Shown here: one piece after another, positions 60,347-64,000 of the stretch
Position numbering within the stretch: position 1 is the stretch's first letter
Layout of the letters: every line of letters begins with the position of its first letter
Source of the DNA: Phycisphaerae bacterium
GTDB taxonomy: Bacteria > Planctomycetota > Phycisphaerae > Phycisphaerales > UBA1924
DNA: 64,000 nt
Direction: 5' to 3'
NCBI GenBank assembly: GCA_014192545.1
Contig: BJHL01000002.1
Span: 186,001-250,000 of the forward strand
The notes under the pieces: generated by a model
What the model saw: the letters and a program-made list of their open reading frames with translations, nothing else
Told to the model about the DNA's origin: nothing
Database searches by the model: none
Program-made: the position numbers and the translations under genes

Positions 60347-61849
60347 TTACGCCATGCGAACCCACCGCAGCAGCGTGCTGAAATTCGGCGGCTTGCCGTA
60401 CATAAGCACGCCCACGCGGAAAATCTTGGCGCTCGCCCAGACGAGTGCGACCACCGTCAGCACGCCAATGAAAATGCTCGCCGCGATCTGCCACCCAGGT
60501 ATTTGCTCGGGCCCGCTGATGCGCAGAACCATGACAAACGGATTAATCAGCGGCACAAAGCTGCACACCTGTGCAAAGGTGCCGTTGGGATTCCGCATGA
60601 TGGGAAGCCACAGCAGCATCGGAATCATGAGTACAAGATTGATCGGCGTCATGAGTGCCTGCGCTTCCGCTAGTTCCGTCACCGCCGCGCCGATGGCCGC
60701 CATCAAACTCGCGACAATGAAGTAGGCGATGACGAAATAGACGAGCAGGAAAACCACGTTCTGCCATGCGATCAGATCAAGCATGGTCGCCGCGATGAGC
60801 GCGAGAATGCCCGCACCCGCGTACAGCACCAGCACCAGCAGGCCCACCGCACCTTTGCCGATGATCTTCCCAACCATGAGTTCGAGCGGACTGGTCGCGC
60901 TCAGGAGCACTTCCATCACGCGACTGCTTTTTTCCTCAATCGTGCTCGTAAGCAAATACTGGCCAGCGACAAACACGCTCATCCACAGCAAGAACATGAA
61001 CGCACCAGGCACCAACATCGCCGCTGCTTCATTCTGTTTGCGTTCGCCCGCCGCAGTCACAACTTGTTGGTCCGCGGTGGGTCGTTCGACGAGCGAACGA
61101 ACCTTGTCAACATCCAACTGATTCGAAGCCAGCCGAGCGTCGATGATCGCACGATTCGCCTGATCGCGAATGTCAGCCGTCACTTCCGGATCAAGTCGCG
61201 GCGCGGTGAAGAGTTGGTAACCAGCGAAGTTGTCGGTTTCCTTCGCGTCAGCCGCACGAACTACGGTTTCCCGTGGAATCACCAGCAGCATCAGCTTCTG
61301 CTTGCGCAGCGTCGCGATCTTCGTTTCATCAGGCGTGCCATCATCCTTGAGTGGCAGTGCCGCGCGCGGATTGGCATCAAGCAATTGCGTTTTCGTCGCG
61401 TCGGCGTTCGTGTCTGCGGGCAACGTGACGACAGTCAACTCAGGAACAGCTCCCATCGCCTGTTCCATCTGGGCTTTCGCGATTGGGTTGTTCATCGCAG
61501 CCGCCATGGGATTCGCTGCGTTCGCGTCTGGGCCGCCTTTGGTCGGGTCAGGCAATGCCACACCCGTGCGTTTGGTCACTTCCGCGCTCGCTTCGCGAAA
61601 CTTGTCTGCCCGCCGCTTCTCCATCTGATCTTTGCTGAACGCATCCGTCAGCCGCGGTGCAACCAAGCCCGATTGATCGATGATCGCGATGGATCCAACC
61701 ACCGTCGGCGGCTTCTGATTCATCAGCCGAGGCAGCAGCGTGACCATGACCGCCATGATGACCGGCGGAATGAGAAGCCCGAGCACAAAGCCCTTGGTCG
61801 CGACGACGGCCAGGAACTCTCGAACTGCGATGGTGAAGATTTTTCGCAT
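60347..61849 (-). CDS. ABC-2 type exporter permease
   Basis: A 500-residue membrane protein of the NatB/ABC-2 type. The first transmembrane helix is at about 22-42; a soluble extracytoplasmic region of about 220 residues follows (with Asp/Lys/Ala-rich stretches). Five to six helices lie in the C-terminal 240 residues, beginning AMLVPGAFMFLLWMSVFVAG and including the ABC-2 block SRVMEVLLSATSPLELM. It pairs with the ATPase encoded just upstream. The exported substrate is unknown; related systems export sodium or small toxic molecules. Confidence 0.85.
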   Translation of the reverse strand: MRKIFTIAVREFLAVVATKGFVLGLLIPPVIMAVMVTLLPRLMNQKPPTVVGSIAIIDQSGLVAPRLTDAFSKDQMEKRRADKFREASAEVTKRTGVALPDPTKGGPDANAANPMAAAMNNPIAKAQMEQAMGAVPELTVVTLPADTNADATKTQLLDANPRAALPLKDDGTPDETKIATLRKQKLMLLVIPRETVVRAADAKETDNFAGYQLFTAPRLDPEVTADIRDQANRAIIDARLASNQLDVDKVRSLVERPTADQQVVTAAGERKQNEAAAMLVPGAFMFLLWMSVFVAGQYLLTSTIEEKSSRVMEVLLSATSPLELMVGKIIGKGAVGLLVLVLYAGAGILALIAATMLDLIAWQNVVFLLVYFVIAYFIVASLMAAIGAAVTELAEAQALMTPINLVLMIPMLLWLPIMRNPNGTFAQVCSFVPLINPFVMVLRISGPEQIPGWQIAASIFIGVLTVVALVWASAKIFRVGVLMYGKPPNFSTLLRWVRMA

Positions 61850-61926
61850 GGTGGGACTTGTCTGCAGGTACGTGAAGAGGGTGAACGCGAGAACGAAACG
61901 GAACTGTGCGGCACATCGGGCTGAAA

Positions 61927-62901
61927 TCAGTCCCCGCTCGTGTCACTCCGCGAACCTCGCGCGAGAGCTTCGAGTTCAGCGAGTTCTTCGTCGCTGCTCG
62001 CGCTGCCTTTGACGATGTCGATGAAAACGTCTTCGAGCGAAGGCCGGACGACTTCGAGCCGGGTTGCAGGCACAGCCGCTGCGAGGCGAGCGAGCATCGT
62101 GCTTGCAGGTTCACTGTCTTTGGCGAAGACCTCAAACCCGCCGCCAACTTCCCTCACGCGATCAACGCCTGGCAATGCAGCGAGTGCCTGCTCGGGAATG
62201 GCATCCACTGGCTCGATGAAGACCGCTCGCGGATCAAACTGGTTGCGAATGCGCGAAGGCGTGTCGTCGAGCACCTTCTTACCCTGGTGTATCATCACGA
62301 TGCGATCACACAACGCTTCGGCTTGGCTCATCTGGTGCGTGCTGAAAATGATCGTCGTTCCTTGTGTATGCAGATCATGAACCAGTGATCGCAGCAGCCG
62401 CGAATTGACTGGATCAAGGCCGCTGAAGGGTTCATCAAGAATGACCAGTCGCGGCTGGTGAATAACGCTCGCGATGAACTGCACTTTCTGCTGCATGCCT
62501 TTGCTGAGTTCTTCGCATCGCTTCTTGGCGGTGTCCGCCAGAGCCACGCGTTCGAGCCAGCCATTTACGCGACGAGAAACCTCGCTCTCGGGCACATTCT
62601 TGAGCCTCGCGATATACGTGAGAAACGCCCCGACCTTCATCTTCTTGTACACGCCGCGTTCTTCGGGCAGATAGCCAATCAGGTCCTTGCTCTCGCCTGC
62701 GGAAGCCTTGCCAAGCACGCTGATCTGTCCGCTGTCGGGAAAAATGATCGACATGATCATGCGGATGGTCGTCGTCTTGCCGGCTCCGTTGGGGCCGATC
62801 AAGCCGATAAGCGAACCTTCCTCGACGGCGAAGTTGAGATTGTCCACGGCGAGCTTGGTGCCAAAGGTTTTCGTGAGATTGGTAAGTTGGATCGCTGACA
62901 T
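61927..62901 (-). CDS. ABC transporter ATP-binding protein
   Basis: A 324-residue ATPase. Walker A is GPNGAGKTT, the Q-loop region reads GYLPEERGVYKKM, the signature is LSKGMQQKV (S-K-G-M instead of SGGQ), Walker B is LVILDEPFSGLDP and the switch His is in STHQM. The PEERG stretch and a C-terminal extension of about 80 residues are typical of ATPases paired with NatB-like permeases. It is separated from the permease start by 77 bases and is probably cotranscribed with it. Confidence 0.92.
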   Translation of the reverse strand: MSAIQLTNLTKTFGTKLAVDNLNFAVEEGSLIGLIGPNGAGKTTTIRMIMSIIFPDSGQISVLGKASAGESKDLIGYLPEERGVYKKMKVGAFLTYIARLKNVPESEVSRRVNGWLERVALADTAKKRCEELSKGMQQKVQFIASVIHQPRLVILDEPFSGLDPVNSRLLRSLVHDLHTQGTTIIFSTHQMSQAEALCDRIVMIHQGKKVLDDTPSRIRNQFDPRAVFIEPVDAIPEQALAALPGVDRVREVGGGFEVFAKDSEPASTMLARLAAAVPATRLEVVRPSLEDVFIDIVKGSASSDEELAELEALARGSRSDTSGD

Positions 62902-63048
62902 AGATATGGAGGCCTGCTTTCAGAGAGGCTGCAAGAAGACACTATCCCACCGACTGCACAATCTTCAAAGGAGAGCATAGAGCAATCTTTGGCAACCGAA
63001 CAGCGACAGGTGGCAAACTAGCAAATCAGCCAAATATGCTACAAACGT

Positions 63049-63438
63049 TCACTCCTCATAAACCTCAATCGGCAAGCCGTCCGGATCAGCAAGAAAAGCG
63101 AACCGTTTCCCAGTCAGTTCGTCCACCCGCGTCGGTTCAAGTACAGCCCTTCGTTCTGCGAGCGTGCGAAGCGTTTGGTCGAACTGATTCGTGCGAAGCG
63201 CCAAGTGCCGCAGCCCCGCCGCTTCCGGACGCGAAACACGCGCAGGCGGCGACGGAAAACTGAACAGCTCAATCTCCACACCATCAGCGAACGCCAGATT
63301 CAGCTTCCAGGAATGACGAGCCGCGCGATACACCTCGCTCACCACGCGAAGTCCGAGCGTGTTGACGTAAAACTCTCGCGACTTGGCGTAGTCGCTCGCG
63401 ATAATCGCAACATGATGAACGCCAGTGAACAAGTTCAT
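63049..63438 (-). CDS. yaeR: VOC family protein, YaeR/GloA2-like
   Basis: A 129-residue vicinal-oxygen-chelate protein. VHHVAIIASDYAKSREFY, VEIELFSFP, RPEAAGLRHLAL, KRFAFLADPDG and LPIEVYEE follow E. coli YaeR almost throughout. The metal ligands (His in HHVA, Glu in IELF, His in RHLA, Glu in IEVYE) are present. YaeR-like proteins resemble glyoxalase I, but their substrate is not established. Confidence 0.9.
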   Translation of the reverse strand: MNLFTGVHHVAIIASDYAKSREFYVNTLGLRVVSEVYRAARHSWKLNLAFADGVEIELFSFPSPPARVSRPEAAGLRHLALRTNQFDQTLRTLAERRAVLEPTRVDELTGKRFAFLADPDGLPIEVYEE

Positions 63439-63468
63439 GGTTGACTACTGCTCGAACACCTTGCACAA

Positions 63469-63510
63469 ACAACCCGCGTGCGACAGACCAATCCGTCGCA
63501 CGCAGGTTGT
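63469..63510 (-). terminator. Long hairpin after the sppA-like gene
   Basis: A 16-base stem with a 10-base loop; read as minus-strand RNA it is fully paired (one G-U pair). Arms are ACAACCTGCGTGCGAC and GTCGCACGCGGGTTGT, followed by TTGTGC, so the T-run is poor. It lies 43 bases after the minus-strand stop at 63553 and 31 bases before the yaeR start. Confidence 0.65.
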
Positions 63511-63552
63511 CTTGAAAGCGACATGGCTTCGTCTGCCATCGTGATTACACAA

Positions 63553-64000
63553 TTACTTGGTAAAAATCAGGGCCTTCGGGCTCATCAGCAGCACCTTGCC
63601 CTCACGCATCTGCATGTATCCGTTGATCTGCGGCTCAAGCTGCGCAAACGCCTTCTCGCCGACGACCGTGCGAATCATGCCCATGAGTTGTGCCTGCCCT
63701 ATCGCCGCGTGACCCATCGGGGCCTTCACGCCCGGTGCCTGCACCATGCCACCGAAGGCATCCTCAAGAACATCCGCGAACGAGCGCGGCGCGGGATAGT
63801 GCATGACTTCATAGTCATCCAGATCGAGGCTCTTGGCAAGATCACCCAGTGCCACGTCCAGCCCGCCAATTGCGTCAGCCATCTTCAGACCAAGCGCCTT
63901 GTCGCCCGTAAAGAGCCGGCCTTCTGCCGTCTTGCTCAGATCAATGCCCTTGCGACCCGCCGTCACGCGACTGGTAAACAGGTTGTACGTGTCAGTCATC
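63553..64000 (-). CDS. SppA-like signal peptide peptidase, C-terminal part
   Basis: The last about 148 residues of an S49 family serine protease; the gene runs off the right edge. YNLFTSRVTAGRKG, then AEGRLFTGDKALGLKMADAIGG is the block that follows the catalytic region in SppA and Sohb/S49 proteins. The nucleophile Ser and the Lys base would lie outside the window. The C-terminal about 75 residues (from YEVMHYPAPRSF) are less conserved. Confidence 0.8.
   Translation of the reverse strand, partial: MTDTYNLFTSRVTAGRKGIDLSKTAEGRLFTGDKALGLKMADAIGGLDVALGDLAKSLDLDDYEVMHYPAPRSFADVLEDAFGGMVQAPGVKAPMGHAAIGQAQLMGMIRTVVGEKAFAQLEPQINGYMQMREGKVLLMSPKALIFTK

Overview
This 64 kb window is a GC-rich chromosomal segment of a planctomycete, most likely of the class Phycisphaerae. 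The evidence is lineage-typical gene content: two secreted proteins ending in paired GC-type dockerin-like repeats, an ECF sigma factor coupled to a Ser/Thr kinase with a beta-propeller C-terminus, a small membrane protein with a CPSCRYNL zinc ribbon, and a large type II secretion (T2SS) operon with planctomycete-like divergent parts. No tRNA, rRNA, CRISPR array, transposase, integrase or phage gene was seen.

Layout. 1-7.95 kb: an HD-GYP c-di-GMP phosphodiesterase cut by the left edge, a methyltransferase/FHA/hypothetical minus-strand cluster, a HEAT-like protein with a small membrane partner, and soluble transhydrogenase SthA. 8-15 kb: a secreted trypsin-like protease with dockerin-like ends, divergent from an ECF sigma/kinase pair. 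15-19.8 kb: polyprenyl synthetase, PanD and a BtpA-family protein, then a CPA2 antiporter and an exported hypothetical protein. 20.1-35.2 kb: a compact T2SS operon (gspE-F-G-H-I-J-K-L-M, a GspC-like gene, gspD, a lipoprotein), with an exported LTXXQ-like protein in front; many of its genes overlap by 4 bases. 35.2-48 kb: HrpA helicase, M48 and M20 peptidases, methionine aminopeptidase, an SDR-ALDH-RidA cluster that resembles the lower 2-aminomuconate pathway, and GatA. 48-52 kb: CsrA, a NifU-like protein, a lipoprotein and a second LTXXQ-like protein.

51.9-55.8 kb is the most unusual block. It holds a LigD-type 3'-phosphoesterase, a cytoplasmic trypsin-like protease fused to a DNA/RNA non-specific endonuclease, a small protein of unknown function, and a divergent DNA methyltransferase. 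The start of the protease-nuclease gene lies just behind a perfect 10-bp hairpin that buries its Shine-Dalgarno sequence. 56-64 kb: a second large dockerin-like secreted protein, ProC, a candidate structured RNA of about 390 nt with its own promoter and terminator (59.81-60.24 kb), an ABC exporter pair, a YaeR-like VOC protein and the end of a SppA-type protease.

How the parts may work together: the T2SS is the likely export route for the two dockerin-like proteins, which have Sec signal peptides; the ECF/kinase pair sits divergently from one of them and may control it. The plus strand is G-rich over roughly the first 38 kb whatever the gene direction, and loses or reverses this bias to the right. 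This suggests that the window spans a replichore boundary, by convention the terminus side. All functions are inferred from sequence patterns read by eye; no database search was run.
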